NCBI RefSeq assembly: GCF_010389155.1
Contig: NC_057762.1
Span: forward strand, 9,969,513 to 10,033,512
Length of the DNA: 64,000 bases
Source: Erigeron canadensis
Lineage: Eukaryota; Streptophyta; Magnoliopsida; Asterales; Asteraceae
Direction: 5' to 3'
Below the pieces are notes generated by a model. It searched no databases. It was not told where the DNA came from and saw nothing but the letters and a program-made list of their open reading frames with translations. Shown here one piece after another: positions 47,601 through 58,839 of this stretch (positions within the stretch are counted from its first letter, which is position 1; every line of letters starts with the position of its first letter). A program made the translations under genes and the position numbers.

Positions 47601-49284
47601 TGAATGGCTAGGGGAGGTTTGACCTTGCAAGAGTTGGGAGCTCTTGTCTTCTACCCTAGGTCGAACCCGGCGAGTATATGTGGTTTGGACTAATGGAAGG
47701 CCAACGTTTTCTTTATGCCTTATACCTAGCCCGGACCTCTCATCCTCTCTAACATTTTTGACTCCTCCCTCATTTCCACCTTGTTCCTCCGGGATGTCCA
47801 TGACATCATCAGCAAACTGATTGGCATCATTATCAGATGAATCAATATCAGAATCAGCCACATCTTCTAGTTCAGCTTGTGAAAAACGATCATACTCAAA
47901 GCGAGATCTTTTGAATGTTTTCTTTTTGATATTAATAGGAATGGACTTCCTGCGGCCTTGAAAGTATGTCGGTGGAGGTGATAGTGAAACAGTTGTAGTT
48001 ATTGTTGATGAAGGAATATGAGTTGGAATTGATTGTGATTGAGGCATTGTTGGGGGTTCAGGAGTGATGATTTCTGGAAGTGGTGTTGATTGAAATGGTG
48101 ATGAATGTCTTTATAGTGATGGTGTTCTTGGTGATAGTGATCTTCTGATATTTGAAGTTTTAGGAGGTGGTGATCGGATAGGTCTTGGAGTCCCAGACTC
48201 AGAAATAGTATTCTCAGAAGATGTAGGAGAAGAAGGTTCAGCTGGTGTTTTTCTTTTCAACTGCTTTTTCTTTGAAGAACTTCCCTTCTTCTTCTTTTGT
48301 TGATGCACTTTCTTACTTAACTTCAACATAAACATTTCACCTTTCTATTTCTTACTCTTTGGCCTACCTAAACTGGATTCACCCTCACTCTCTTTTCTTT
48401 TCCTCTTAGACCCCTCACTTGGCAACCTATGCACAACATGGGTAGGAACCGGGAGGCTTTCCGGTCCCAGAGTTGTTCTAATCCAGTCCAAGTATGCCTT
48501 CTTGGCATCATCAGAATCAGGAACCATATCAAGTAAAAATGATGGAATCAGATAAGAATAGTTAGGAATACCAGAGTCTCTAACAAACTTGAAAGGATGA
48601 GTAACAATTTTCCCTGTTTCAAGAAGTCTTGGAATATGCTTCTTGTTCCTGATTATACTGCGAACAATTGCTTAGAGAAATCTTATGAAAGGAATATACT
48701 TCTTGGGAGCAGATATTTTTCCATTTACTGCAACTATCAGCTGATCCCAAAGAAGTTGAGCAATATCATAGTGCTGATTGAACACAAACCCATAAAATAT
48801 GTACAACATTGTCTGGGTCATGTTATCCATTCCTCTTGTATATGGATGAAAACAGTTGTTGAGAACAGAAAACACATAGTACCAAATTCTTGGTAACTTC
48901 TTCAACTTGAAATCAGTTGTTTTTGTCAAAGGACCATCATAACCAAGTGAAATCAAATTGAAAATGGCCTTGTCGACGAAGTTCTGGAGATTTAACTTTG
49001 GCTTTAGTCCTTGATGAAGATGGATCATGTGGTTGTACGAAGATAATAGATCTCCACATGTCAAATAAATATGATTCAGCAAGATCAACATCTACTGTGA
49101 GAGCATGAGTAAGAGAATGATTGTGGAAGATTGCTGAAATGATTGGAAAGTCGGGATCATTGAAAGGATCATTCAGATATCTATTATTTCTCATATTGAT
49201 GGAATTTCCGGCTGTGAGAATTTCTTCAATTGATTCATTAATGGCAATCTCTTGATCATGTCCAACCTCTTCTTGATGATCCAT
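44644..49284 (-). pseudogene. Element D ORF2: protein of about 1,540 codons, unknown function, several breaks
   Basis: Pieces on the minus strand: 49284-48937 (MDHQEEVGHDQE, HSLTHALTVDVDLAESYLFD), shift, 49091-48672 (LISLGYDGPLTKTTDFKLKK, IWYYVFSVLNNCF), then in the same frame after stops at 48672, 48345 and 48111 the long stretch to 46251, a shift, 46335-45316, a stop and 45246-44644. The layout is an N-terminal domain like that of element B ORF2, a long Ser/Thr/Pro-rich linker with basic patches (SEGSKRKRKE), a heptad stretch (KAETEALQKRITELEQQ), an acidic region, a C-terminal domain (RLVRFRVRRADGHIYVVHEE) and a basic tail (KKRKNKKRRAEKRRRRNRR). No enzymatic motif or signal peptide was seen. 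The tail suggests nucleic-acid binding or nuclear entry. Confidence 0.75.
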
Positions 49285-51541
49285 TATTTTTATATTTTTT
49301 TGATTTTAAGACATAAAAACTTTTAACACACACAGAAAAATAATATTTGAATTGCAAATAACAAGGTTCACACAAACAATTTATATAAGATACAAGGAAG
49401 TTCACAAAGGCGATCAACTCAGTTTATCTTTAATAAATCATTTGTTATGAGAAAATAAACACAGAATAGTTAAATACATATTTTCCATATATAAGTTTAC
49501 AAAGAAGGTCACAAAGTCGATCAATTCTTTGTACTCTTATATACTTTGATATGTATAGAACTTTGAAAATAAGATATAATCATATAAGTATGATATATTT
49601 GAGAATAATAAGGAAGTACACAAAGGCGTTCGATTTCTCGTATTCCAAAATATATGACAATTATATGATCATACAAAACAGTTTGTCACACCACACAATA
49701 ATAAAAAATTAAAAAAAATTTTGGAAGGAAAAAAAAATTCTAAGTATAGAAAACCAGAACGATCTAAATTAGATCGTTCTAAGTTAAACTTAGTTGAAGA
49801 AATGAAACGGTCTAAATTTAGATCGTCTTGAAAACTTTAAGGAAAAAATAAAGAAGTATGGAAAACTGAAAGTGAAACGATCTAAAAGAGATCGTGTTAA
49901 ACCTTTATTTCAGAAAAAGTTTAAGTATGGGAAAAAGGAAGTAAAACGATCTAAAAAAGATCGTTTTAAGTTTCTCATGTGAGAGAAAAAATGTTAAGTA
50001 TGGGAAAGAAAAGGTAAAACGATCTAAAAGAGATCGTTTTAGGTTTTGTTAAAAAAAAACTTCTGAAGTGAAGAAAAATGAAACGATCTAATTTAGATCG
50101 TTTTGGAAAAATTTTGAGAAAAACTTCACTTCACCTTTTTAAGGATTTTCTAACACTTAAAACTATAAAGTGAAATCAAATTCATGATCTCTCCTTACAC
50201 TTAAAAGTATCAGTTTTGAGCAAACCGAATTCATAAGAATTCAGTTACCCATCAATCGAATTCCAAACACACTTTCAAACCACACAGTGATCAGACCCAA
50301 GAACGATCCAAATTAGATCGTTTTGGTCTCAGTCTCAAGGGATTTAACAAATTAATTACATGAAATGAACAGAAAAGGTGAATGGTAAACTTATTTTACT
50401 TCCAAGTTGTTTAGAAATCAAAACGATCTAAATTTAGATCGTTTTAGAAGCAAACAACTCTAAAATAAAATATCTTTGCCAAACACTTTTTCAGTTACCC
50501 AAACATACATCTAATTTCACATTCAATGGATCAAACTGCAATTTGAGCATGGCATAACATTTGAATAATGCAAACTAACATTATCATTACACAAATTATC
50601 TAAACAGAAACACATCAAACCTTTTAAACACACACTCTGATCATGTTTTCTCAAGAACAGGGGGGAAGGGTTTTTGAATTTTCAAAAACATCAAATAAAG
50701 CATTTAAACATGTAATAATCATTTACACATATCCTAAACATGCTTCTAATTCACACAGTCAACACAGAATCATTAACAGAAATGAGAAATTCAAGAAAAA
50801 TCGAAAAAATGAAATCTACATTCAATTCGGAATAGTACCTGTGGATGTGATTGAAATTTGATGATGTTATGGAAAGAAATGATTACAGAACGATTTGGAA
50901 CAAAACCCTTAACTTCTTTTGATGATCAGCAACAAAAAATTTTATGATGATTTTGGGTGTGTGAGTTTACGGGTAACTGTGATTTAGATGAGAAGAAAAA
51001 TGATTATCTTTCCCTCCTTAAAGAGAAAGATAAGAAAGTGGGTCGGGTTTGTTTGACTGGATTGGGTTTGATTATCTGGGTCGGGTATGGGTTAAATTGG
51101 TATTGGGCTCTATTGTTTTTGGGCTTTTTCTTATAACAGAATTTAAAACAAAAATAAACAAACAAAACAAAAAATTATTTTTATGAATTTTAAATTTTCA
51201 AATTTTATATTTTGTTTTTCTAAAATAACAATGAGTTTCTAATCAAATAGTGCAAATACACAAACTCCCCCTCGATTTATGAATTATCCTTTCTCTCCCC
51301 CTCAAACATTGCATGATATAAAACATATTGCACGTAAGCATAGCATCAATGTTTGATAGATAATGAATGAAATTAGAGAGATGGAGGATTTTTACAAAAT
51401 ATGCAGAGGCAAGTTAGCGTATTGGTAATGAGCACTTATTTGAGATGGTTTCTTTGAACAGAAACTCATTCCAGGATCATGTGTTGAATATCTTCCAAAG
51501 TGAAAATACGTAACACAGACCTTTATTACCTACAAAAAAAA
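49285..51541. repeat. Element D inter-ORF region: polypurine tracts and palindrome cluster 2
   Basis: Non-coding, AT-rich. Eight palindromes of the form AAACGATCT..AGATCGTTT lie at about 49757-49782, 49804-49830, 49874-49900, 49942-49970, 50015-50041, 50080-50106, 50301-50326 and 50420-50446. Centres vary (AAATT, AAATTT, AAAAG, AAAAA). Polypurine tracts (minus strand) are at 51265-51274 and 51294-51303, just after ORF1. A repeated motif TTCACAAAGGCGATCAA is at 49390-49640. Confidence 0.92.
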
Positions 51542-53456
51542 TTAAGTTGTTCTTGGTACCCACTGTTGAATGGGTCCTTTTGGGTTAGAAAAATTGGTCA
51601 TGGTATACAAATGAGGTTTAAGAGCAAGAGGTTTACTATTTGAACTTTTCACTTGATGGTGAAGTTTTGTTTTATTGTTTGAAGATTTGGGATTCTGTTT
51701 CTTTGGAGTTTTAACAGTGAACCAACCATACTGATCCCTATAACTAGTTATACCCTTAGATGTTTCTTTTGTGAGGAAAACTTGATTAGTTTTTTGACAT
51801 CTTGGATATTGAACTATGTTTAGAGATAGTTTTAAGAGCTGAGGTTCTAGGAACAGATGAAACATGAACCTTAATGGTGTTCTTACCTTTGACAGCTGGT
51901 GCAAGCTTACTTTTGGGTGAGTAAAATGAAGTTGGAGCAATCTTAGATTTAGATTCCTTCTTTGGTTCAACTTTAGGCTTTTTGAAAGAAAGTTGTTTAA
52001 CTTCTTTTTCAATTTTTGATTGACTTTTTGGTTGAGAACAAGTTTTGGTAGTCATCTTTTCAATCAATGCTTTTGCTTTAGCCTTAAGATTTTCAGGAAT
52101 CTCAATTTTATGCTCTAAAGTCACTTTACTTTGGTCATTAGGTGTGATCACAGTGGTTTCAAAAGAAAGTACCTTTTTGACAGAAGCAAGACATTTAGCC
52201 TTCAAAGCTTGAATTTTCTCTTCAATCTTGAAAAATGATGATAACATTGTTGTGGACATATCTTGAATTTCTTGAGAAGAGATGCTATCATCCTGCAGTA
52301 CTTTTTTAGAATTCTCACTCCCATTGGATGGAATGGAGCAATCATCAGAATTATGATTAGTCATCATATGGGTAGGGGTGGTCTCACTTACCTTTGGGGA
52401 ATAATCTTGAGTTTTCAGATGTTCAATGACCTTTTGTTGAGACTCAACTTTTTGTTTTAGGTTTTCAATTTCTTTTTCCAATATGGTAGTTGGAATATAA
52501 GCTCTGTGAGAAATTGATTGTGAAGACACTTGTTGAGACTCATTTTCTTTCACTGAAATGTTGTCTATTTCTTCTAACTCATAAATTGATCTGTTATGAG
52601 TTTTCTTGTAAGTATCACTAATAGCAACATAATCAATGTTTATTTGAATTGGTTCTGGTCTTTCAACATCATCTGACTCAAAGTCATCCTCAGATGGTCT
52701 GATGAATTCTTGAATCATGCCAAGGCGAAGAAAATTTTCATCATACAAAGCACCAAGATCTTCTTTTTGAATTTTCTCTAAATGTGCTGGATTCTTACAA
52801 CCTAAACCAAAAAGAAGTTTTGATTTACCAATCTTTGATTTATTGTAATAAGCAGTGAAATCCAAAAAAGGATTTTGTTCTATTTTGTAGATTTTCTCTT
52901 GGTAGAACAAAATGTTTGCTTTCAAATCCTCAACTTGTTTTTGAAGAGTTTCAATTTCAACTCCTTTGAGAAAACAAGAACTGTTTAAGTCAGAAATCTG
53001 TCTTTCATGTTTTTCACAATTTGGTCTCATATCTTTCATTTTGTTTGTGAGAAACTCAACATCTGCTTGTCTTGCATTTGCTCGTATCCATTCATTGGTT
53101 TTCTCAAGCTGTAAGGTCTCAATGGTTTGCTTGAGTGAATGGACAGTCTTTTCAAGGTCTTGACATTTATTTGTTAAATGGGCATTGGGTGAAACAACTT
53201 GAGAACTGTTACTTGACAAATGCATTTCTTTCAAAGAGTCATAGTTAACTTTGAGAGCATCATAAGCTATTGAGAGTTGAGAAAAATCTTTGTTAAGTTT
53301 ATCAAACTCTTGTTTAGCTATGTTCAAATTTGTTTTCAAAGTAAGATTTTGCTTTGTCAAAGTATCAGCAGTTGTTTGAAGTGACAAGTAGTCAGTTTGA
53401 GTAAAAAATTGTACCTCTCTTGATGAAATGTCTGAATTGATGTTGATTGTTGTCAT
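51542..53456 (-). pseudogene. Element D ORF1: coiled-coil gag-region protein, one frameshift
   Basis: ATG at 53456 (MTTININSDISSREVQFF). The first frame is open for 556 codons to 51786 but leaves the coding register near 51900-52000, after which frame 52012-51542 carries the proper ending. Coiled coil dominates residues 20-200 (TADTLTKQNLTLKTNLNIAK, KDLEKTVHSL-type heptads) and recurs at about 340-370 (ILEKEIENLKQKVESQQKVI). The C-terminal part is basic and Lys/Ser-rich, ending ITSYRDQYGWFTVKTPKK and SNPKGPIQQWVPRTT. The GPxxxWVP ending matches element C ORF1 and the gag-protease spacer of copia polyproteins. No zinc knuckle was seen. Confidence 0.78.
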
Positions 53457-53499
53457 TTGAAATGATTGAATTACAACTTGGAAAAACTTGATTTAAAAA

Positions 53500-54020
53500 A
53501 AAAAATTTAGATCGTTTTAGATTTTTGGAAAAATTTCTAAGTATTTAAAAAATGAAACTAGAACGATCTAAATTAGATCGTTTTAGAATCTTAAAAAAAT
53601 TTTCTAAGTGATGGAGAAGAAAGAAGGAAAGAAAGAAAAAAAAGAAAAAAATGAAATGTTCTAAAAGAAATCGTTTTGAGAAATTGTAAAGAAAAATTAG
53701 AACGATCTAAATTTAGATCGTTTTAACAATTTTGGGTGAAAAATTTTCTAAATATGAAAACTTTGAAAATTTGGGCAGAGTAACACAATGATTTGGAAGT
53801 TTTTGAGCAAAACCAATCTCAATGAGATCAGTTACCCAAGGAAGTGTGTGATTCCCAATCACAACAACTTCAGAATCACGGTCTACACAACACACAATTC
53901 ACACTGAATCACAAAAGTTAGAACGATCTAAATTAGATCGTTTTAACTTCAAAATAGCCAAAAACTAGAACGATCTAAAAGAGGTCATTTTAGCTCCTCC
54001 AAAAGAGATCGTTTTGTATA
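53500..54020. repeat. Element D palindrome cluster 1 (5' leader)
   Basis: Seven units of the same AACGATCT..AGATCGTT type: a half unit at 53505-53520, then about 53561-53586, 53655-53680 (diverged), 53700-53725, 53921-53946, 53967-53993 and a half unit at 54001-54015. They lie between the primer-binding site and the ORF1 start. Confidence 0.92.
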
Positions 54021-54467
54021 CCTGCAAATACAAATAGAACAGACAAAATAGTCGGTTTTTGATACAAAATTGGTCAATGCTCACTCAGTTTTGAGAATTA
54101 GGATTTGATCCAAACACCAAAATGCTCAGAAAATGATCGCGCACAACCCTAGAAACAATTCCATATCTCAAATCAACTTAATTGTGAGAATCAATTTTTG
54201 ATCAAATTTTCTAAAATTTTGATTTTTAATCAAAACTTTGAATTTGATTCTGAAACTTAACAGGATGTTTTGAAATATGATTTGGAATGTATTTGTGAAC
54301 AAAAACTGGAAAATTGAATGATAATTGAAGGTAAATTGTTGAAGAACAGAAATGGCGGCAAAAAGTTTTGCTTTGAACACGAAGAAGAATTTGAACAAAA
54401 ATTCAACGAATCTGTATTGAATTTGTTCTGGATCGTCAACAGATTGTTGTTCCGCTCTGATACCACA

Positions 54468-54749
54468 TGTAATATTTCATGAATCGTTCGTGTTCGGGTG
54501 CAGAAGTAAGGTGTATAACAATGGTGGAAGTATGTGTGTTAGTGTGTGTAATGAGAGAGACGATCTGTGTGTGTGGAAAGATTGGGAATTGTTCTTTTTT
54601 TAAAATGTGATAAAAGGTTACAAAAGATAAAGGCTTGAGGGGTATTTATACACTAAGTAAAATACATAAGCTCCCCCTCAACCTTATATTACACATACAA
54701 AATAACAATGTAAACAAATACAACTAAGCACTATTTTGAATTTCTAACA
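54468..54749 (-). repeat. Element D 5' LTR (promoter copy)
   Basis: 282 bp. Minus-strand TATAAATA at 54643-54650 is the likely promoter box. The primer-binding site is directly beside it at 54455-54467. Confidence 0.95.
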
Positions 54750-55155
54750 AAACCCATCATAAAAAAAATTTTAAAAAAATTCCCTACACATGTGTAAGTT
54801 GTTTTTTCAAAAAGAAATTTAAAATTTTTGGTATTCTTTATGGAATAGGTTTATATTAAAAAACTAAAAATTCCCCGCAATACGACGGCGGTTTAGTGGA
54901 TAGTGGATAGTGATGTTACGGTGTAAGTTGATGTAATAGTGATAGTGGATATATTTTAGAAGATAAGGACATAGAGTATAAATTAGTAAGATAAGAGTTT
55001 AAAATGTAAATTAATTCATTAAAGACAAATTTGGTAATCTCTAATAATCATTTCCAAAGGGGTGTTTATTAAGGGTAATTTAATACTTTTGCATCTAACC
55101 ATTGTTTAACACTTTTCAAAATTGGGAGGCTTGATAATTATAAAAGGAGTATAGA
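54750..55155. other. AT-rich stretch right of element D
   Basis: Homopolymer-rich; no gene seen. A CACATGTGTAAG word occurs at 54788, like the palindrome of the foldback element at 60.5 kb. Confidence 0.5.
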
Positions 55156-55385
55156 TATGCAAATATATATATATATATATATATATGGAAAAGTGAGTAT
55201 GAGACTGTTATGCACCCAACTTATGTGAAAAACCTCTCACATACTAATTTTTTAATATTTTGAACAAATGTATAGGCCCCCATGATTTTTATTGTTTAAA
55301 AAAGGTATGTGAGGAGTTTTTCATCCAACTTAGATGACTAACAGCCTCATATTTTCATCTCCCTATATATATATATATGTGGGAA
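55156..55385. mobile_element. MITE 1 in (TA)n
   Basis: The left end GGAAAAGTGAGTATGAGACT...CTCTCACATAC pairs with the right end GTATGTGAGGAG...CAGCCTCATATTTTCATCTCC. Flanked by TATATA runs, as expected for TA-targeting MITEs. The interior holds CCCCCATGATTTTTATTG. Confidence 0.8.
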
Positions 55386-55590
55386 AAAGGAATATAAGGT
55401 TGTCTGGCACCTAAACTTAGGTATGGAACCCCTCACATACCAATATTTTATTATATATTGTTTAATGAATAAATGTTTGGCCCCCCATGATTTTTATGGT
55501 TTAAAAAATTAATATGTGAGTGTCCGACATCTAAGCTTAGGTACCTAACAGCCTTATATTCTTATCACTATATATATATATATATATATG
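55381..55590. mobile_element. MITE 2, related to MITE 1 and directly adjacent
   Basis: The left end GGGAAAAAGGAATATAAGGT...CCCCTCACATACC pairs with the right end AATATGTGAG...CAGCCTTATATTCTTATC. It shares the CCCCCATGATTTTTAT interior with MITE 1, so the two are diverged members of one family. Confidence 0.8.
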
Positions 55591-55800
55591 GTAAGGATAA
55601 AGTTCATGTGAGAACTATTCACATATGAAAATAGGTGATTTCAATTATAATCGGATTTGTTTATATGTGACAAATTTGTTCACATACACCATTCACATAT
55701 GAACATCAAGTTATAATTTAAAAGTTCTCATGGTTCTTCCAATTCAAATGGTTATCAAATAAACCTTCTCCTATAAGGATTTATATATATATACACTAGG
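55591..55800. mobile_element. Possible third small non-autonomous element
   Basis: GGTAAGGATAAAGTTCATGT...GTTCTCATGGTTC...CCTTCTCCTATA between (TA)n runs, with internal TTCACATATGAA dyads. Ends are only partly complementary. Confidence 0.4.
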
Positions 55801-56850
55801 TTTTTGACCCACACGATGCGCGATATTTTAAAAATTGATGTATTAGTTTAGTTGTCTTACAAATTTAGTGAATGAAAAAATATATATATAAATAACATAA
55901 AATTTGATGATCCATACGTATGAAAATGGTTAAAAATGAAGTATGTATCCGTGCGTTGCGTCAGTTGATTATCATAAAATATTGTTGAAAAAAACAGTAA
56001 TAAAAAAATTAGATATAGCTATTGATGATTAGTAAAATGTGTTTTATTATTTTTAAATCACTTCATTTATAATATTATCTTTACATTTCATATTGATGTT
56101 CTACATATTGTCAAGTATAAACTCTATGTATTATAAAATTTTGAATGTTTTCTTCTGTAATTTGTTTTATGTCATGACATAATACCATTTTTTTATCTGT
56201 ATGCAGAATTCAAACTACACATGTCTGTGCAGGTCCCTAAAACCATCCTCTAACAATCTACACATACAAATGAAAGTGAAAAAGTCTAAGACCATATTAA
56301 TGAACTACCAATCTATTGGCTAAAAAATATATTATTCAAGTTGTTGTAAATCAAAGAAAGAAGATATAAAATACTTTTTACATAGACTAAAAAAAATAAT
56401 ATTAAGTAATTGGATTGATTTACTATAAGAAATTACTTTTGATATGAACTATAAGAAAAATGGAAATAAAAAGGATATATATTCTTAAATTTTGAATCTT
56501 CCTAAAGTCGCTAGCTTAGTTTGATGTAAAAGAAATCTAGGAAATTTGAAATACATGATACGGGCTTAGTTTTTTTTTTTCCAATGGAAGATTTGATTTG
56601 ATTTTTTTACATAAAAAATATTATTTTTTTCATACATACATTTAAAATTTGATTTGATAAATATGAGAATAATTTTATTTTTATTTTTGTGGTATATTAT
56701 ATTGTAAAAAAATTATGGAGATGACACATAGGATAAAACTTATGTGGCAATTTTTAAGGATAGTTAAATTGATGTGGATGCCTTTAAAATATCAGGATAA
56801 CTATCGTTTTATAAGATGTATAGATATAGATAGATAGATAGATAGATAGA
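55801..56850. repeat. AT-rich repeat starting ACTAGGTTTTTGACCCACAC
   Basis: A GATGCGCGA word follows the start, a variant CCGTGCGTTGCGTC lies at 55943, and the stretch ends near TTTTATAAGATGTATAG before a (GATA)n microsatellite at 56824-56851. I recall similar start and end words from common plant non-autonomous repeats but cannot place the class. Confidence 0.4.
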
Positions 56851-56851
56851 T

Positions 56852-57874
56852 ATATAAAAGGTAGAGATAAAAAAAATGACTTAAATACATATAAAATGTT
56901 TGAATTTTGAACAGGTCTCAATTTGTAAAAGTATGAAATACATTTTGGTTCTTCATATTTTGGTAGTGGGAAGTAAAATATTATTGATGATTTGGTTTAA
57001 TGAAAACCTACCTTTTACTTTCGTTTGAAGAAAAAGGAAATTATCATTTTCAAAAAACTTTGGTTTATAGTTTTTTCCTGTTTTTTATTTATTTATTTAT
57101 TTTAAACATCGATGTTGGTTTCTTGTTTATTGGTATCCAAATCAATATGAAACAACCGAAAGATGGTTGTTTAAATCTTACTTATCAACAGACCAAATAT
57201 AGAGTTATTAATGGCAAGGGTGTATTCTGTTATTTCTCTCGGCAAAAAGCATTGGCTAGCATCGACGTTTTGGCAACTCTATAGCACATATATCTGTTAG
57301 TTTTGGCAAGTTTAATCGGCTATTTTTGACTATATATATATATATATATCGGTTAGTTTTGGCCGATCCTCGTGACGTTGGGAGCGTGCCTTGTGACCAT
57401 TTTTTTTTTGGTTCTTGTACCAAAACTTTGGACTTCACCATAAACCTAACCGGAAATTTTGGAGGTTTTTCGATTTGAGGCTAGATCTATGTTTTTCTTG
57501 GCTTCTATTGCCGGAATACATGTTGATAAAACTTGTAGATGCTCCTTAACGTTATATAGCACCCTTTCCGGTGAGAGCGGAAACCCCTTTTTGGGGTTTC
57601 CGGTGGTTGCCGGCCAGAAATATTTACCTTTTTTTACGGCTAAATCTTTGTTTGGCTTTGGCATGGGTGTAGTTGGCTATTTGGCTACTTTAGTCGGTTT
57701 TTCGGCGACGCCTTTTTTGGAGTTTCTGGTTTAATAGATTTAGGGTTTCCTGTTGCTTCGTTTTTCTGGCAAGCCCTTTTGGGTTTCCGGTGAACTGTTG
57801 ATGTTGCTTCGCTTTTTCGACGAGCCCTTTCTTAGGTTTACCGGTTAACTGCTGCTGCTGCTTACGACGGCTAT
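56852..57874. other. Stretch of unknown nature with GC-richer block 57350-57874
   Basis: The block has repeated (T)TTCCGGTGA and GAGCCCTTT words (57560, 57719, 57780, 57820) and open frames of 60-94 codons with no recognisable family. The words resume at 60385 beyond the solo LTR, so it was one stretch split by that insertion. It could be a decayed gene or repeat. Confidence 0.4.
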
Positions 57875-58839
57875 TGTAACACCCCAAGATTTTTTTAAGA
57901 TAAATAAATTAACCTCTTTTTGTAGTTTTGACATTAAAATAAGTTCCTAGCATTTTATTTTTAAATATGGGGTTAATTTAGTTGAAACTTTGGCGGATAG
58001 CGGGTAAAATACCCATTAATTTTGAGATAAGGGTGTGGCACACAGGAGAAGTGTTAGCCAACTTTTTCTTGTGACTCATCCTCCCTCCACTTTCTTATTC
58101 TACTAACTTTTCCATATTCTCATTCTAACCAACCTTAATTACAATATCTAATTCAATCAAGAATTCTTCAAGAATCATAACAATAATAAATTAGGGATTT
58201 TGGTGGTGTGTGAAGTGGGTGTGTGTTGATATCGTCAATAAGAAAGAAGAACTTGAAATTCTAAACATAATTTTAACCCTTTCTTGGAGGTAAGGATTTC
58301 ATAACCTAGTTTTTGATTATCTTGAGAAATTAGGGTTCTTGAAATACCCAAATTTGGGGGGTTTTGCTATAATTGAGTTTTTATGATTTTTCCCTAATTT
58401 CTTATATATATATATATATATATATTATAGTTTGTTATTGAGTTGCATGATGAATTTAATTATTGATTTTGAATGTTAACAGTGAAACTTTGATAATGAA
58501 AGAATGATGATTTTATTAGTTGAAAAGAATGATGATGGATTTATGAATTGAACTCATTAAGTGAATTTTTGAATGAAATGCAACTCCATGGAAAAGTAAG
58601 GTGATTTTGAGTTAGGAATGCTAGTGAATTATTAGTATCATAAGGTTGAGCTATCCAAGAGTATGAATGTGACCTTTTATGCAATGTTGTGATAATTGAT
58701 AGGTTCAAAGCAATAATGTGTTTTCTTGTGGTCACCATAGGCTTGGTTGTTCGTCATTAAGGTGAGTACATTTATATACGATTATATACATATTGGGTCA
58801 ATCAAATGAATGACGGGGAGGGAAACCATAGTTATGTTT

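Larger units (their letters stand above)
44336..54749 (-). mobile_element. LTR element D: young, two-ORF, non-autonomous
   Basis: LTRs 44336-44616 and 54468-54749 differ by one substitution and one single-base indel. The TSD AAACC (44331-44335, 54750-54754) is perfect. On the minus strand the order is 5' LTR, primer-binding site GTGGTATCAGAGC (54455-54467), palindrome cluster 1 (54015-53505), ORF1 (53456-51542), two polypurine tracts (51303-51265), palindrome cluster 2 (50446-49757), ORF2 (49284-44644), polypurine tract (44617-44630), 3' LTR. There is no protease, integrase or RT. Both ORFs contain breaks although the element moved recently, so it must have been mobilised by another element's proteins. 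Confidence 0.95.

Noticed and set aside
49757..50446. Regularly placed palindromes that could suggest a CRISPR array
   Set aside because: Spacing is irregular (about 40-190 bp), sequence between units is AT-rich retroelement DNA, and this is a plant genome. The units are retroelement palindromes.
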